A program made the position numbers and the translations under genes. DNA of 64,000 nt from Gracilibacillus massiliensis (GTDB lineage: Bacteria > Bacillota > Bacilli > Bacillales > Amphibacillaceae): the NCBI RefSeq assembly GCF_001458115.1, contig NZ_CZRP01000013.1, forward strand, positions 1,178,001 through 1,242,000, read 5' to 3'. The first letter of the stretch is position 1; the number at the start of each line of letters is the position of its first letter. This document shows, piece after piece, positions 1 to 9,489 of this stretch. Below the pieces are notes generated by a model. The model was not told the origin of the DNA and did no database searches. It saw only the letters and a list, made by a program, of their open reading frames with translations.

Positions 1-829
1 AACGTAAATCCTCCATTTTTATATGATCCATGTCCGTGTAGGTAATGTTCTCGCCACACATTCCCCAAATAAACGTATAATTACTTGTTGCTGTTCCACA
101 ATGAATCGACCAGCTTGGCGAAATGACCGCTTGTTCATTTTTGAGAATTAGATGTCTTGTTTCACTTGGTTCCCCCATGAAATGAAAGGCACGTGTATCC
201 TCTTCCATATCAAAATAGAGATAGACTTCACTACGACGATCATGCGTATGTGCAGGCATCGTGTTCCAGACGCTTCCCGGTTGTAGCATGGTTAAGCCCA
301 TTTGCAGCTGACAGCTTTCACATACATTAGGATGAATATATTGATGAATTTTTCTTTCATTTAAGGTTCCGGATTCTCCTAACTCTAGCGGCTTAATGTC
401 TTTTATATCAATTTTCACTGTTGGATAAGTATGGTGTGCGGGCGATGATAACGTGTAAAATTTAGCAGGCTTTGCCGGATCGTTAGAACCAAACCAAACT
501 TCTTTGGTACCACGACTAACATATAAGCCGTCATGACGTTTCATCTCATACCTTTCTCCATCTAAGACAACGTAACCAGGATTACCAATATTAATAATTC
601 CTAATTCTCTCCGCTCTAGGAAATAATCTACTCCCAGTTGCTTATCGAGTGTAATCGTTAATTCTTCTGAAGCAGGTGTCACGCCACCGAATATCATACG
701 ATCGACATGCGTATAGGTTAAATGAACTTTGCCTGCTTCAAATAATTTATCTACCAAAAACTTTTCTCTTAATTCATCGGTATTATATCTTTTTATTTCC
801 TCTGGGTGATTGGCATAACGTACTTCCAT
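1..829 (-). CDS. kduI: 5-keto-4-deoxyuronate isomerase KduI (stop codon beyond left edge)
   Basis: Converts 5-keto-4-deoxyuronate (DKI) to 2,5-diketo-3-deoxygluconate in intracellular pectin catabolism. I translated this from the minus strand: 276 residues from ATG at 829 to a terminal EDLR, with only the stop codon missing at the window edge, so the protein is essentially complete. The cupin zinc ligands of the family appear as H194 and H196 in PAHTHDRR, E201 in SEVYLYF and H243 in SIHCG. An AGGAGGAAT-type ribosome binding site precedes the start. It is the last visible gene of the pectin operon, 21 bp after kdgK. KduD, the next enzyme, would be expected beyond the edge. Confidence 0.93.
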   Translation of the reverse strand, partial: MEVRYANHPEEIKRYNTDELREKFLVDKLFEAGKVHLTYTHVDRMIFGGVTPASEELTITLDKQLGVDYFLERRELGIINIGNPGYVVLDGERYEMKRHDGLYVSRGTKEVWFGSNDPAKPAKFYTLSSPAHHTYPTVKIDIKDIKPLELGESGTLNERKIHQYIHPNVCESCQLQMGLTMLQPGSVWNTMPAHTHDRRSEVYLYFDMEEDTRAFHFMGEPSETRHLILKNEQAVISPSWSIHCGTATSNYTFIWGMCGENITYTDMDHIKMEDLR

Positions 830-850
830 GATTCATTCCTCCTATTAAGA

Positions 851-1861
851 TTATCTACTAATCTCTTGATTTACAGTTTCCATAAATTGCGCCACTTCTT
901 CTGCTTTGAACACATTACCATCTCCTTTAATGCTATGTTTTAAGACAGCATTTGCAATTGCAAAGGAGACCATTTTGTTTTCCTGCCATTGATTTAAGTA
1001 GCTAAAGATGATCCCTGCTGCATAGGCATCCCCCCCACCAATTCGATCAACAACTGGCTCGATCGCATATTCTGAACTTCGATATAACCTGCCATTAGCA
1101 AATAGATTCCCTTGTAATAAATGTTTGGAAGAAGAAATTACTTTTCTTGTAGTGGATGCAAGATAACGAATAGATGGATATTTCTTTTGGATATTTTGAT
1201 AATAATAGTTTAATTGCTGTTCTTCTTCCCAACCTGCTTCCGCTTGTGTGATACCTAATAAATAGATCGCATCCATATGATTACAAAATGCTATATCGAC
1301 ATAGTCTAAAACCTGCTCAAATGCATTTTTCGCCTCTATCTGTGACCAGAGCTTAGCACGATAATTAAAATCGAAACTAACTTTTATACCTTTTTCTTTT
1401 GCAGCTTGCATCGCATGTAACGTAATATCACGTAATTCCTGCGATAATGCTAATGTAATACCTGTTGTATGAAAAAGGTCGACATCTGCTAAAATTGTAT
1501 CCCAGTTAAACTCTTCTACTTTCACTTTAGAAAAGCTTGAATATTTTCGGTCATACGTGACGTTACTTGCCCGATTTGCAATTCCTGATTCTACAAAATA
1601 TAGACCAAGTCGAGCGCCACCAAACAATAGATGATTTATTGAAACCTGATTTGCTAATAAGTATTGTTTACAGCCCTCTCCAATATTGTTATCAGGAACC
1701 TTCGTCAGATACTCTGTTGGTATTCCTAAATGAGCTAAAGAAACGGCAACATTTGCTTCAGCACCACCATAATAAAAGAATAACTGATTGGTTTGCGGTA
1801 ATTTCACAGTCGGATCTGATGATAACCGGAGTAGCATTTCGCCAAATGTTAACACCTTCAT
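851..1861 (-). CDS. kdgK: 2-dehydro-3-deoxygluconokinase (KDG kinase, PfkB family)
   Basis: Phosphorylates 2-keto-3-deoxygluconate to KDPG in the cytoplasm. The 336-residue length is normal for the ribokinase/PfkB family. The N-terminal MKVLTFGEMLLRLS and the GGAEANVAVSLAHLG substrate-binding segment are typical, and the C-terminal signature DRIGGGDAYAAG carries the catalytic aspartate and anion hole. The start ATG overlaps the kdgA stop by 4 bp (ATGA), so the two genes are probably translationally coupled. Its place beside kdgA and kduI supports KDG over fructose or ribose as substrate. Confidence 0.92.
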   Translation of the reverse strand: MKVLTFGEMLLRLSSDPTVKLPQTNQLFFYYGGAEANVAVSLAHLGIPTEYLTKVPDNNIGEGCKQYLLANQVSINHLLFGGARLGLYFVESGIANRASNVTYDRKYSSFSKVKVEEFNWDTILADVDLFHTTGITLALSQELRDITLHAMQAAKEKGIKVSFDFNYRAKLWSQIEAKNAFEQVLDYVDIAFCNHMDAIYLLGITQAEAGWEEEQQLNYYYQNIQKKYPSIRYLASTTRKVISSSKHLLQGNLFANGRLYRSSEYAIEPVVDRIGGGDAYAAGIIFSYLNQWQENKMVSFAIANAVLKHSIKGDGNVFKAEEVAQFMETVNQEISR

Positions 1862-2502
1862 GGCGTAACCTCTTTTGCTTTTCTGACGTACTCTTTCGCT
1901 AACTCGATAATTTTTTGATAATCTCCATCTTTAGCTGGAGCTATTAAATTGCCACCAATTCCTACTGCAAAAGCTCCATGATTCAACCATTCTTGGACAT
2001 TTTCGAGATCCACCCCTCCAGTAGGCATCATATTTGCTTGTGGAAGTGGTGCGTGAAGCGCCTTTAAGAATGCTGGAGCTAGATTACTTCCCGGAAATAT
2101 TTTTACGATATCTGCTCCTGCTTCCATTGCCTCCTTCACTTCTGTCACCGTTAGACATCCGGGCATATAAGGAATTTGATACAAATTACAAAGTTTAGCT
2201 GTTTCCTTATCAAAAGATGGCCCAACGATAAAAGTCGCCCCTGCAAAAATTGCTTGTCTCGCTGTATATGGATCCAGCACCGTTCCTACGCCAATCGACA
2301 CTTGCGGATCATCTTGATAGTTTTGCTGCAGGCTCTCCACTGCCGTCTCAACTTTCGGGATGGAATAGGTTAATTCTATTATTTTTATACCACCTGAGAT
2401 ACAGGCATCTGCTGCCTTTATTGCTTGGTCCACTGTATCTGTCCGGATCACTGCTACGATTCTTTGTGCTTTAAGATTACTTAAAACATTTAATTTTTTC
2501 AT
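1858..2502 (-). CDS. kdgA: KDPG aldolase (2-keto-3-deoxy-6-phosphogluconate/4-hydroxy-2-oxoglutarate aldolase)
   Basis: Splits KDPG into pyruvate and glyceraldehyde-3-phosphate, the last step of the pectin pathway. The 214-residue protein shows the class I aldolase features: E43 in IIELTYSIP, the GVGTVLDP loop, and Schiff-base lysine K134 in ADIVKIFPGS. It overlaps rhgT upstream and kdgK downstream by ATGA junctions, which ties the three genes into one transcript. Activity on 4-hydroxy-2-oxoglutarate is common in the family and cannot be excluded. Confidence 0.93.
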   Translation of the reverse strand: MKKLNVLSNLKAQRIVAVIRTDTVDQAIKAADACISGGIKIIELTYSIPKVETAVESLQQNYQDDPQVSIGVGTVLDPYTARQAIFAGATFIVGPSFDKETAKLCNLYQIPYMPGCLTVTEVKEAMEAGADIVKIFPGSNLAPAFLKALHAPLPQANMMPTGGVDLENVQEWLNHGAFAVGIGGNLIAPAKDGDYQKIIELAKEYVRKAKEVTP

Positions 2503-3185
2503 GGGCTCACCTCATTTCCGATTGCGAATGCTGCAAGTGGATGATCCAGACGTACTAATTCACGAACAAAAAGGTGACAATGCTGATGTGCTCCTTTTTC
2601 GCTTAAATGGGTATCGTCTTTTTCTCCATCAGGGTATGCTGTATACTCACCAGGCTCTAACCTCATAAACCACTTTTTCGAATGATCATCACCTGCTTGT
2701 TGTAATACTTTCCTTGTTCGAGCCAACATATCAATGCATATGATATTTTCTTCTTTTGCAAGTTCCCGATCAGCTTGTGGATAGACCCCATGCGTTTCTA
2801 ATAGGTGCCCTTCTTTATCAAAATGTCTTCTGGCTATGGGCGTTAAAAGAATAGGCGTCATTCCAAAACTATGCGCTCGACTGATGAAAAAACGAAGATT
2901 ATCCTGATAGCTTGTAAAAGGTGCTGTGGCCCGTTCTCGATCTTGCTTTTGATCATTGTGGCCAAATTGAATCAGCACATAATCACCCTTTTTGAAATCT
3001 TGCTCCAACCTATCCCATCTACCTTCACTTATAAATGATTTTGTGCTTCGACCAGAGGCTGCATGATTTTTCACCTGGATATCATTGGTGAAATATTGAC
3101 TCAATACTTGCCCCCATCCCATTCTAGGATATTTTGATTCTTCAACCGTTTCCATTGTCGAGTCACCAGCTAATAATAATTGCAT
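2499..3185 (-). CDS. rhgT: Rhamnogalacturonan acetylesterase (SGNH/GDSL family)
   Basis: Removes acetyl groups from rhamnogalacturonan oligomers. The 228-residue protein has SGNH blocks: nucleophile S9 in LLLAGDSTME, the IQFGHNDQK block with Gly/Asn of the oxyanion hole, and the C-terminal DDTHLSEKGA block with the Asp-His pair. There is no signal peptide, so it is expected to act on imported oligosaccharides in the cytoplasm. The ATG follows the yteR stop directly (TAAATG) and the gene end overlaps kdgA. Its similarity to B. subtilis RhgT/YesY is recognised by pattern, not by alignment. Confidence 0.85.
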   Translation of the reverse strand: MQLLLAGDSTMETVEESKYPRMGWGQVLSQYFTNDIQVKNHAASGRSTKSFISEGRWDRLEQDFKKGDYVLIQFGHNDQKQDRERATAPFTSYQDNLRFFISRAHSFGMTPILLTPIARRHFDKEGHLLETHGVYPQADRELAKEENIICIDMLARTRKVLQQAGDDHSKKWFMRLEPGEYTAYPDGEKDDTHLSEKGAHQHCHLFVRELVRLDHPLAAFAIGNEVSP

Positions 3186-4280
3186 TTACCGATCCTCATT
3201 TCCGATTTGCATTTGAATACTCGCTAATACAAATGCACCGACTCCATGTAAATCGTTCGTACTTGTTTCGCGTTGCACGTAATAATCATAGGTACCGATA
3301 GATGTGCCAATACAAATGTCTTTTAACTGGAACCGTCCCTGCTGATCCACTTCCACCTTATGCTCTATTAATCCTTGGTATGCCTTTTCGGCAGCTTTCC
3401 AATACGTTTTGTCAATGTAACCCATATTCACTGCCTTAGCTATTGCATAGGTGAACAAACAAGAACAGGAGCTTTCTAAATAATTGTCCGGTTCACTTGC
3501 TTTATCCACAACTTGATACCACAAACCTGTATGTTCATCCTGGAATGTAATGATGGCATCGAGTAACTCTTTTACCACCTGTTTTAATTCCTCCCGCTTT
3601 GGATGATCAACTGGTAACATTTCGATAAAATTCGTTGTCACCATGCTATACCAGCCTAGGGCTCTTCCCCATATTTCTGGCGCATGACCTTTTACTGTCG
3701 ACCATGGTGTTTGTTTACTTTCATCATAACCATGATAATAGAGACCATTTTTCTTCTTAGTATACGTACGCATTAACCGTTCTTGTTCCATTACAAGTTC
3801 GATTAATTCAGGCTCATCAAACATTTGTCCATATTGGATAGCGAATGGACCTGCCATATATAAACCATCAAGCCACATTTGATAAGGATATTTGTCCTTA
3901 TGCCAGAAACCGCCTTCTTTTGTTTTATTTAAGGTCTTTAGTAAATGTCTTAGTTTCGAAGCTGCAATTTTATAACGTTTTTCCTTCGTTTTTTCGTATA
4001 AAGGTAATAGTAGCAGTCCTGGTTGAATCGCATCCAATTCACTTCTGGCAAAATAAAAGTTACCTTGCTCATCTACCAAACGATCTACATATTCCTTATA
4101 ATAATCAAAATACTTTTCTTCACCTGTGTACGTATAGACATCCTGCATTCCACAAAGAAAAACACCCTGATGATAATGCCAACGGTCTGCCGGCGGTAAT
4201 TTAACTGGCTGGTACTGATTCATTAATGTATCACATGCTGCTTTAGCCCAATCTAATGCTGTTAATTGTTGTACCGTCAT
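3186..4280 (-). CDS. yteR: Unsaturated rhamnogalacturonyl hydrolase (GH105, YteR/YesR type)
   Basis: Cleaves the unsaturated galacturonyl residue left by rhamnogalacturonan lyases, releasing 5-keto-4-deoxyuronate. The 364-residue protein has no signal peptide and fits the (alpha/alpha)6 barrel size of the family (about 370 residues). The catalytic aspartate is D138 in YQMWLDGLYM, the motif that holds Asp143 in B. subtilis YteR. Further helix-barrel motifs include GHAPEIWGRALGWYSM and GVGAFVLAS near the C-terminus. It sits between the GH43 gene (7 bp upstream) and rhgT. YesR-type specificity is equally possible. Confidence 0.88.
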   Translation of the reverse strand: MTVQQLTALDWAKAACDTLMNQYQPVKLPPADRWHYHQGVFLCGMQDVYTYTGEEKYFDYYKEYVDRLVDEQGNFYFARSELDAIQPGLLLLPLYEKTKEKRYKIAASKLRHLLKTLNKTKEGGFWHKDKYPYQMWLDGLYMAGPFAIQYGQMFDEPELIELVMEQERLMRTYTKKKNGLYYHGYDESKQTPWSTVKGHAPEIWGRALGWYSMVTTNFIEMLPVDHPKREELKQVVKELLDAIITFQDEHTGLWYQVVDKASEPDNYLESSCSCLFTYAIAKAVNMGYIDKTYWKAAEKAYQGLIEHKVEVDQQGRFQLKDICIGTSIGTYDYYVQRETSTNDLHGVGAFVLASIQMQIGNEDR

Positions 4281-4287
4281 CCGTCTC

Positions 4288-5856
4288 TCACTCCTCTATT
4301 CCATGATATTCAAACCAATCAAAATCAGCGTAATTCTCACTTTCTTTTCCATTGCCAGAACAATACATGCCGATATATGCTCCAACAAATCCACCTGCAA
4401 CATCTGTACTTAAAATTCTCCCATCGACATTATGAGCGAGCTTCTTCCAGACAAAAGGTTCAGTTGTGTAATAAAAACGATAATCTTGACCAATTACTTC
4501 TACTTTCATATATATTTTCTTAGCTTCTATTGGTTGTTTTTCTATAACTTGTTCCACTCCAGCTTCTCTTCTTATTAATCGAATCATTGGCTGCTGATCT
4601 TCCAATAACACTTCTACACGAAATTGAAAGTCCTGGTTTTGCAATAAAACGATTCCTGCTGTTTCATTTACGGTCTTTGGCTGAAATTCCATTACGGTCT
4701 GTGCGAAAAAATTAATATGCTGTTGTCTTCTTCCGATATAGGCAGGATTTTCTTCTTCCATAATTGTTTCTTTTTTAGCCTTTAATCGTACATAACCTGG
4801 ACGTTCCGTAAGTGACCAGAAATCTCCTCTAGGCGTTCGCAAAAAATTCCATCTGTAATCCAGCTGTGCTGATTCAAATGAGTCGACATAAGAAGTATCC
4901 GGCCATTTATGTTCTTGCAAGTTCGGAATTTCTGTTCTCGACTCAATCATCCCTTTTCCTTTGTTAACAATCGGCCAGCCATCTTCCCAGACGAACGGAA
5001 CAAGAAAGGTTTCACGACCGAGATTCCGGTAATATCCCCCATATGGTCTTGAAGCAAGGCAGACCATCCACCAATCTCCATTTTGTGTCTCGACAATATC
5101 GGCATGACCGACGTTTACGATCGGGTGATTTTTCCCTAAATGCCGATGTGTTAAGATTGGATTGTTCTCTGTCATTTCATACGGGCCTGTAACATTTCGA
5201 CTTCGTGCGATCGTGACTGCATGTGTATGCCCTGTGCCACCTTCAGCAATCATTAAATAATACCAGCCATTTATTTTATATAGATGTGGCGCTTCTTGGG
5301 CATGGGCATTTTTCAAAGCACCATCCCATAAACTATACGTTGGTCCAACTAATTGCTTTTTCTCTAAATCAAGTTCCTGTAACCAAATCTCATTATGCTT
5401 TAGATAGCGCTGACCTTCGGGTGGTTTACGATTACCGGTATAATAAACTTTTCCATCGTCATCAAAAAAGAGCGACGGATCAATCCCTGGAGCACCTTCC
5501 AGCCATATTGGGTCTGACCACGTACCTGCTGGATCTTCTGCGGTTACATAAAAGTTTCGTCTTGCACCTTTCTTACTGACAACAAACGTAGTAATCATAT
5601 AAAAGATACCGTTATGGTAACGGATGGTTGGAGCATAAATTCCCCGCGAATTTGGTGTTTGATCTAAATTCAGCTGCTCCGGGCGATCCAGGACATGACC
5701 AATCTGCCGCCAGTGAACAAGGTCCTTACTATGAAAAATAGGTACACCTGGGAAATATTCGAAACTTGAGGTTACCAAATAATAATCCTCGCCAACTCTA
5801 CAAATAGAGGGGTCAGGATAAAAACCTGGTATAATTGGATTTTTAAATGTTTTCAT
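4288..5856 (-). CDS. GH43 beta-xylosidase / alpha-L-arabinofuranosidase
   Basis: Intracellular exo-acting glycosidase that probably trims arabinose or xylose from pectic side chains. It has 522 residues and no signal peptide. Residues 1 to about 310 form the five-bladed beta-propeller with the three GH43 carboxylates visible: base D15 in FYPDPS, pKa modulator D126 in GIDPSLF, and acid E188 in QEAPHLY. The C-terminal ~200 residues look like the beta-sandwich found in XynB-type members (GH43 subfamilies 11/12). It is surrounded by pectin genes, so arabinofuranosidase or galactosidase-like action on rhamnogalacturonan I side chains is as likely as xylan work. Confidence 0.85.
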   Translation of the reverse strand: MKTFKNPIIPGFYPDPSICRVGEDYYLVTSSFEYFPGVPIFHSKDLVHWRQIGHVLDRPEQLNLDQTPNSRGIYAPTIRYHNGIFYMITTFVVSKKGARRNFYVTAEDPAGTWSDPIWLEGAPGIDPSLFFDDDGKVYYTGNRKPPEGQRYLKHNEIWLQELDLEKKQLVGPTYSLWDGALKNAHAQEAPHLYKINGWYYLMIAEGGTGHTHAVTIARSRNVTGPYEMTENNPILTHRHLGKNHPIVNVGHADIVETQNGDWWMVCLASRPYGGYYRNLGRETFLVPFVWEDGWPIVNKGKGMIESRTEIPNLQEHKWPDTSYVDSFESAQLDYRWNFLRTPRGDFWSLTERPGYVRLKAKKETIMEEENPAYIGRRQQHINFFAQTVMEFQPKTVNETAGIVLLQNQDFQFRVEVLLEDQQPMIRLIRREAGVEQVIEKQPIEAKKIYMKVEVIGQDYRFYYTTEPFVWKKLAHNVDGRILSTDVAGGFVGAYIGMYCSGNGKESENYADFDWFEYHGIEE

Positions 5857-5883
5857 GCACTCACCTACCTAAAGAGATTTCAT

Positions 5884-6204
5884 TCACTGATCGTTACTTA
5901 GTAAATCCTCTCGTAATGGTGTAAACACGTCGAGTAACTCACTATCTTCTAAAGCCGTCACTCCATGTTCAGCATTGGAGGGGATATGAAGTGAATCCCC
6001 TTTTTCGATCACGATTTCTTTTCCATCGATATGAAAAGCAAGCTTACCTGCTAAGCAATACGTCAATTGTTCGTGTGGATGACTATGGGCTGACCCCTTT
6101 GCCCCTTTTTCAAATACTACTTCCATCATCATTACTTGCTTTCCAGGTGTATGGATCTTTCTTTTCACTCCTGGTTCTGCCTGTTCCCACTGATTAATTG
6201 CCAT
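5884..6204 (-). CDS. kdgF: Cupin KdgF, unsaturated uronate linearisation enzyme
   Basis: KdgF promotes conversion of unsaturated galacturonate to linear 5-keto-4-deoxyuronate, the substrate of KduI. The 106-residue single-cupin protein matches the family's usual length of about 110. The metal-binding histidines stand in HSHPHEQLTY and the second motif ends in PSNAEHGV. The N-terminal pattern (W, EPGVKRKI, GKQVMMMEV) follows known KdgF proteins. It lies 2 bp from the MFS gene upstream and 27 bp from the GH43 gene downstream, inside the pectin operon, which strongly supports the role. Confidence 0.85.
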   Translation of the reverse strand: MAINQWEQAEPGVKRKIHTPGKQVMMMEVVFEKGAKGSAHSHPHEQLTYCLAGKLAFHIDGKEIVIEKGDSLHIPSNAEHGVTALEDSELLDVFTPLREDLLSNDQ

Positions 6205-6206
6205 TA

Positions 6207-7415
6207 TTATTCCTCCTTCAATTTAGTAATGACCGGTAAAATAAATTGAATCGACATCGCTAGTACAATCACATACACTACTGTATTTGTATCAATTTCA
6301 TTTGAAAAAATCATAAATACAATAATTCCTAATCCTCTTCCGATGTTAATGATCGTTTCACGCAACACGACTGACTCTACACGGAATTCATTTCCTAAGG
6401 GAATCCGATCTAACCACTCGAAATAATAGGCTGCATATGCATTTGCCTGTAACGGTTTAAATATATTCTGAGTTACCATAAAAAGAATGACTGTGACAAT
6501 CGCAATCTCCCATGTTAAAAATAATCCAGATGCAAAAAAACCGGTAGCTGCTATCCATAGATATTTCTTCGTTTGTTGAATATTGGCAAAACGAGAAATA
6601 ATAAAGCTTGCGAGTATTGATACCGCTAAAAACAAAGCATTTAAATAACCGACAATACTTTCATTTTCAAAAATACTATATATTAAAATCGCTGGTATAT
6701 ACATGAGAATCCCTTGCGGAAAGCCTATAATAAACCAGCCAAACAATGCATTCCGAAATGCTTTATTTCGTTCCACAATTTGTCCCAGATACTTCATATA
6801 ATAATTCCGATGGCGAATCGATTCCTTTTTAATTCGAAAGCTTCTAAGAGTTGCCACAAAAAACATCAAGAAGGCTATCGAAAAAACGAGTAAATACCCT
6901 GCCAATCCATTAAAAAGACCGATCATAAATCCAGCTAATGCTGGGGCGATTAGATTCGTCGATCCCATTACCATCTGATTCCAACCTAAATAACGATGCC
7001 TATTTTCATTAGATGACACTTCATGGACGATCGTAAAATAAGCAACCCAATATAAGCCCTGAGCAATACCACGAAGTAATGCGAACAAATAAAAATACGT
7101 AACAATCTCTTCTTGCACCATAACAATAAGTAAATAAAACAGCGCTGTCATCATAATGCCATAGCGGTAAATCGTCGTTCTGCCTTTTTTCTTAGACATT
7201 TTCCCAATCGAAAAAGTGGTCACTGCTTGAATTAAAATCGCAATTAAGTTATACAAGCCATTTACCCATAAACTATTCGTCAAGCGCCACAAATATAAGT
7301 TCACAAATATAATCGATAATGAACTACCGAATTGAAAAATAGCATGATTAATTAGAATATTGACAGCATGTGCTGATAGTCTTTTTTCTGGCTTCTGTTT
7401 GATCTGTTGAATCAA
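6207..7415 (-). CDS. MFS transporter of the pectin locus
   Basis: A 402-residue integral membrane protein with about 12 hydrophobic segments and the loop motif GKMSKKKGRTTIYRYG between segments 2 and 3, typical of the major facilitator superfamily. The start is TTG at 7415 behind a weak AAGAAGTG site; no better start is visible. Because it lies in the operon next to kdgF and between an ABC importer and cytoplasmic enzymes, uptake of a uronate or export of a product is likely, but the substrate cannot be read from the sequence. Confidence 0.75.
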   Translation of the reverse strand: MIQQIKQKPEKRLSAHAVNILINHAIFQFGSSLSIIFVNLYLWRLTNSLWVNGLYNLIAILIQAVTTFSIGKMSKKKGRTTIYRYGIMMTALFYLLIVMVQEEIVTYFYLFALLRGIAQGLYWVAYFTIVHEVSSNENRHRYLGWNQMVMGSTNLIAPALAGFMIGLFNGLAGYLLVFSIAFLMFFVATLRSFRIKKESIRHRNYYMKYLGQIVERNKAFRNALFGWFIIGFPQGILMYIPAILIYSIFENESIVGYLNALFLAVSILASFIISRFANIQQTKKYLWIAATGFFASGLFLTWEIAIVTVILFMVTQNIFKPLQANAYAAYYFEWLDRIPLGNEFRVESVVLRETIINIGRGLGIIVFMIFSNEIDTNTVVYVIVLAMSIQFILPVITKLKEE

Positions 7416-7453
7416 GCGTTACACTTCTTTCTGTCAGCTTTTTTAAATCGCAC

Positions 7454-8551
7454 TCACCATAATTCCCAAAATAGTTCATTACTTATTAATTGATCTGGAG
7501 TTTTACCCCATAAATGATGTAACTGTTGACGAATTAATGTAGCTTGAGTCGTTGCATTCATATCACCTTCATAAAGACCTAATCCTATTTCAACAGGCTC
7601 AGGCATATTCGGATAATAATCATCCGCTTTTACTTGTGCGACATTTGGTGCTTTGGGAGAGTGTTTTAATTCCCTGGAAAATGCCCCATCCTTTCTTTTT
7701 AATCGTTCCATATTTTTAATTGTAATTCTTGTAATCTCTTCTAATTCCTGCTCAGTAATCTCTTTTTGAAGATACGATAATAAATCAATCGGATTACGAA
7801 TATAGCACATATCTACTGCATCTTCGGTTCGCAAACATGCTAAGATACTTTGATAAATCTTTTCCTGGTTTGGCATCGGTATCTTATATTTCCGGTAAAA
7901 GGTGTGCAATTTAAAAGTGCCGGAAATTTTTACATATAACGAACCATTTCCCCATAAACCTGTTTTGGGATCTTGTATTTCTGCTAGGAACTTCGCCATT
8001 GCCTGCACATATTTTTTTCGATCGTTTTCCTCCATTTGAGCGATGTAAACGGTGGAAGAAGCTAATAGATCACAACCACGCCAACTGTTTCGTAAATCAA
8101 TGCTTTCCCATTTCTTCTGGTAAGCCGCTAATGATTTCGTATAGGCGGGTGCTTTCCTTACCTCTACTGGCATCTTATATAACGGTTCAGCTCCAAGTCT
8201 TTTCAAAGAATGATAGGCATAATTCAATGCCCGGTGGACCATTACTTCGTCTTTTGGCATTTGTGGATTATTATCATAAAAATAACCGGTATGCTCCTCC
8301 TGTTTCGACTGGAAGTACTGAATAACCTTACTTTTAGTTGCGAAAGGCATCCCTTTCAAAAGGTTATACCTCAATAAAATATTGAGCGCCTGTGCTGTCG
8401 ATTCTATATCGGGTGTAAATCGGCCATCACTTACCGAACTCCTTGCATAATAAAAACCACCTGTGACAGGATCAAACTGCTTTTGCAGCCAATAGAATAA
8501 TCCATCAAACATACCATCTAGTTTCAATTGCTGCTGTTCTCGCCAATTCAT
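7454..8551 (-). CDS. Unrecognised all-helical protein of the rhamnogalacturonan locus
   Basis: I do not recognise this 365-residue cytoplasmic protein. It has no signal peptide or membrane segment. It reads as repeated helices with aromatic- and glycine-rich turns (FDPVTGGFYYA near 25, HTGYFYDNNP near 90, DPKTGLWGNGSLY near 195), the pattern of alpha/alpha toroids seen in glycoside hydrolases, polysaccharide lyases and terpene cyclases. Acidic residues near the turns could be catalytic. It has a good AAGGAGAGG ribosome binding site and sits between the ABC permeases and the MFS gene, so a carbohydrate role is likely. Function is inference. Confidence 0.6.
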   Translation of the reverse strand: MNWREQQQLKLDGMFDGLFYWLQKQFDPVTGGFYYARSSVSDGRFTPDIESTAQALNILLRYNLLKGMPFATKSKVIQYFQSKQEEHTGYFYDNNPQMPKDEVMVHRALNYAYHSLKRLGAEPLYKMPVEVRKAPAYTKSLAAYQKKWESIDLRNSWRGCDLLASSTVYIAQMEENDRKKYVQAMAKFLAEIQDPKTGLWGNGSLYVKISGTFKLHTFYRKYKIPMPNQEKIYQSILACLRTEDAVDMCYIRNPIDLLSYLQKEITEQELEEITRITIKNMERLKRKDGAFSRELKHSPKAPNVAQVKADDYYPNMPEPVEIGLGLYEGDMNATTQATLIRQQLHHLWGKTPDQLISNELFWELW

Positions 8552-8578
8552 TGTTGATACTTCCTCTCCTTGACACCA

Positions 8579-9460
8579 TTAACCTTTGACAGATCCTAAC
8601 AATGCACCTTTCGCAAAGTATTTTTGTAAAAATGGATATACAAGTAGTACAGGTACAGTCGCTACTACAATTGTCGCCATTTTCACCGTTACTTCTGGAG
8701 GCGGTACATCCGAATAAGCCTCAGCGTCATAGTTCATTCCACTCGCCAACACCACAATTTGTCTTAGCAACACCTGTACGGGCCATTTATCTGCATCCGC
8801 TAAGTATAAAATCGCATGCATATAGGTGTTCCAATAGGTTACTGCATAAAATAAAGAGATGGTTGCAATCGCTGGTAATGAAATTGGAATAACGATTCGA
8901 AATAATATACTGAAATCATTAGCACCATCTATCTTTGCTGATTCTTCTAAACCTGCTGGTAAATTCATAAAGAAACTTCGTAATATAATCATATTAAACG
9001 CATTAATCGTAACAGGTATGACAAGTGCCCATAATGTATTTAATAAACCTGTTTGTTGAACTACCAAGAAAGTTGGAATCATTCCACCATTGAATAATAA
9101 TGTGAAAACAATCATAAAGTTGATCGCACGTCGTCCAACAAGATCTCTTCTTGATAATCCGTATGCGGTTAAAGTAGAAAAGAACATGCTCCATAACGTT
9201 CCACCTACCGTTATTATTACCGATACGCCTAAAGCTCTAAATATAGTATCTGTTGAAAAAATATACTCGTAAGCCTTTAATGAAAATTCTGTTGGAAATA
9301 ATAAAAATTTAGTGTTGGCAACTTCTGCACTTGTAGCAAATGAACTACCAACTACATGAATAAATGGTAAGATCGTTATCAAGGCTAATAGTGCCAATAA
9401 AAAATAGTTAAAGAAATCAAATGTTCTACTCCCTGCAGAGATTCTTTGTTGTTTTGCCAT
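8579..9460 (-). CDS. Carbohydrate ABC transporter permease, YtcP/LplC type
   Basis: Inner permease subunit of an oligosaccharide importer. About six membrane segments are visible. The cytoplasmic EAA loop reads EESAKIDGANDFSILFRIVIP and the protein ends in the family's LLGSVKG. The ATG at 9460 is chosen because GAGGTG lies six bases before it; an upstream GTG at 9469 overlaps that site. The permease lies 29 bp after the yteP-like gene. No dedicated ATPase is present, as usual in B. subtilis-type sugar importers that share MsmX. Confidence 0.87.
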   Translation of the reverse strand: MAKQQRISAGSRTFDFFNYFLLALLALITILPFIHVVGSSFATSAEVANTKFLLFPTEFSLKAYEYIFSTDTIFRALGVSVIITVGGTLWSMFFSTLTAYGLSRRDLVGRRAINFMIVFTLLFNGGMIPTFLVVQQTGLLNTLWALVIPVTINAFNMIILRSFFMNLPAGLEESAKIDGANDFSILFRIVIPISLPAIATISLFYAVTYWNTYMHAILYLADADKWPVQVLLRQIVVLASGMNYDAEAYSDVPPPEVTVKMATIVVATVPVLLVYPFLQKYFAKGALLGSVKG

Positions 9461-9489
9461 GGTATACACCTCACTTATTGTTGTGTTTG

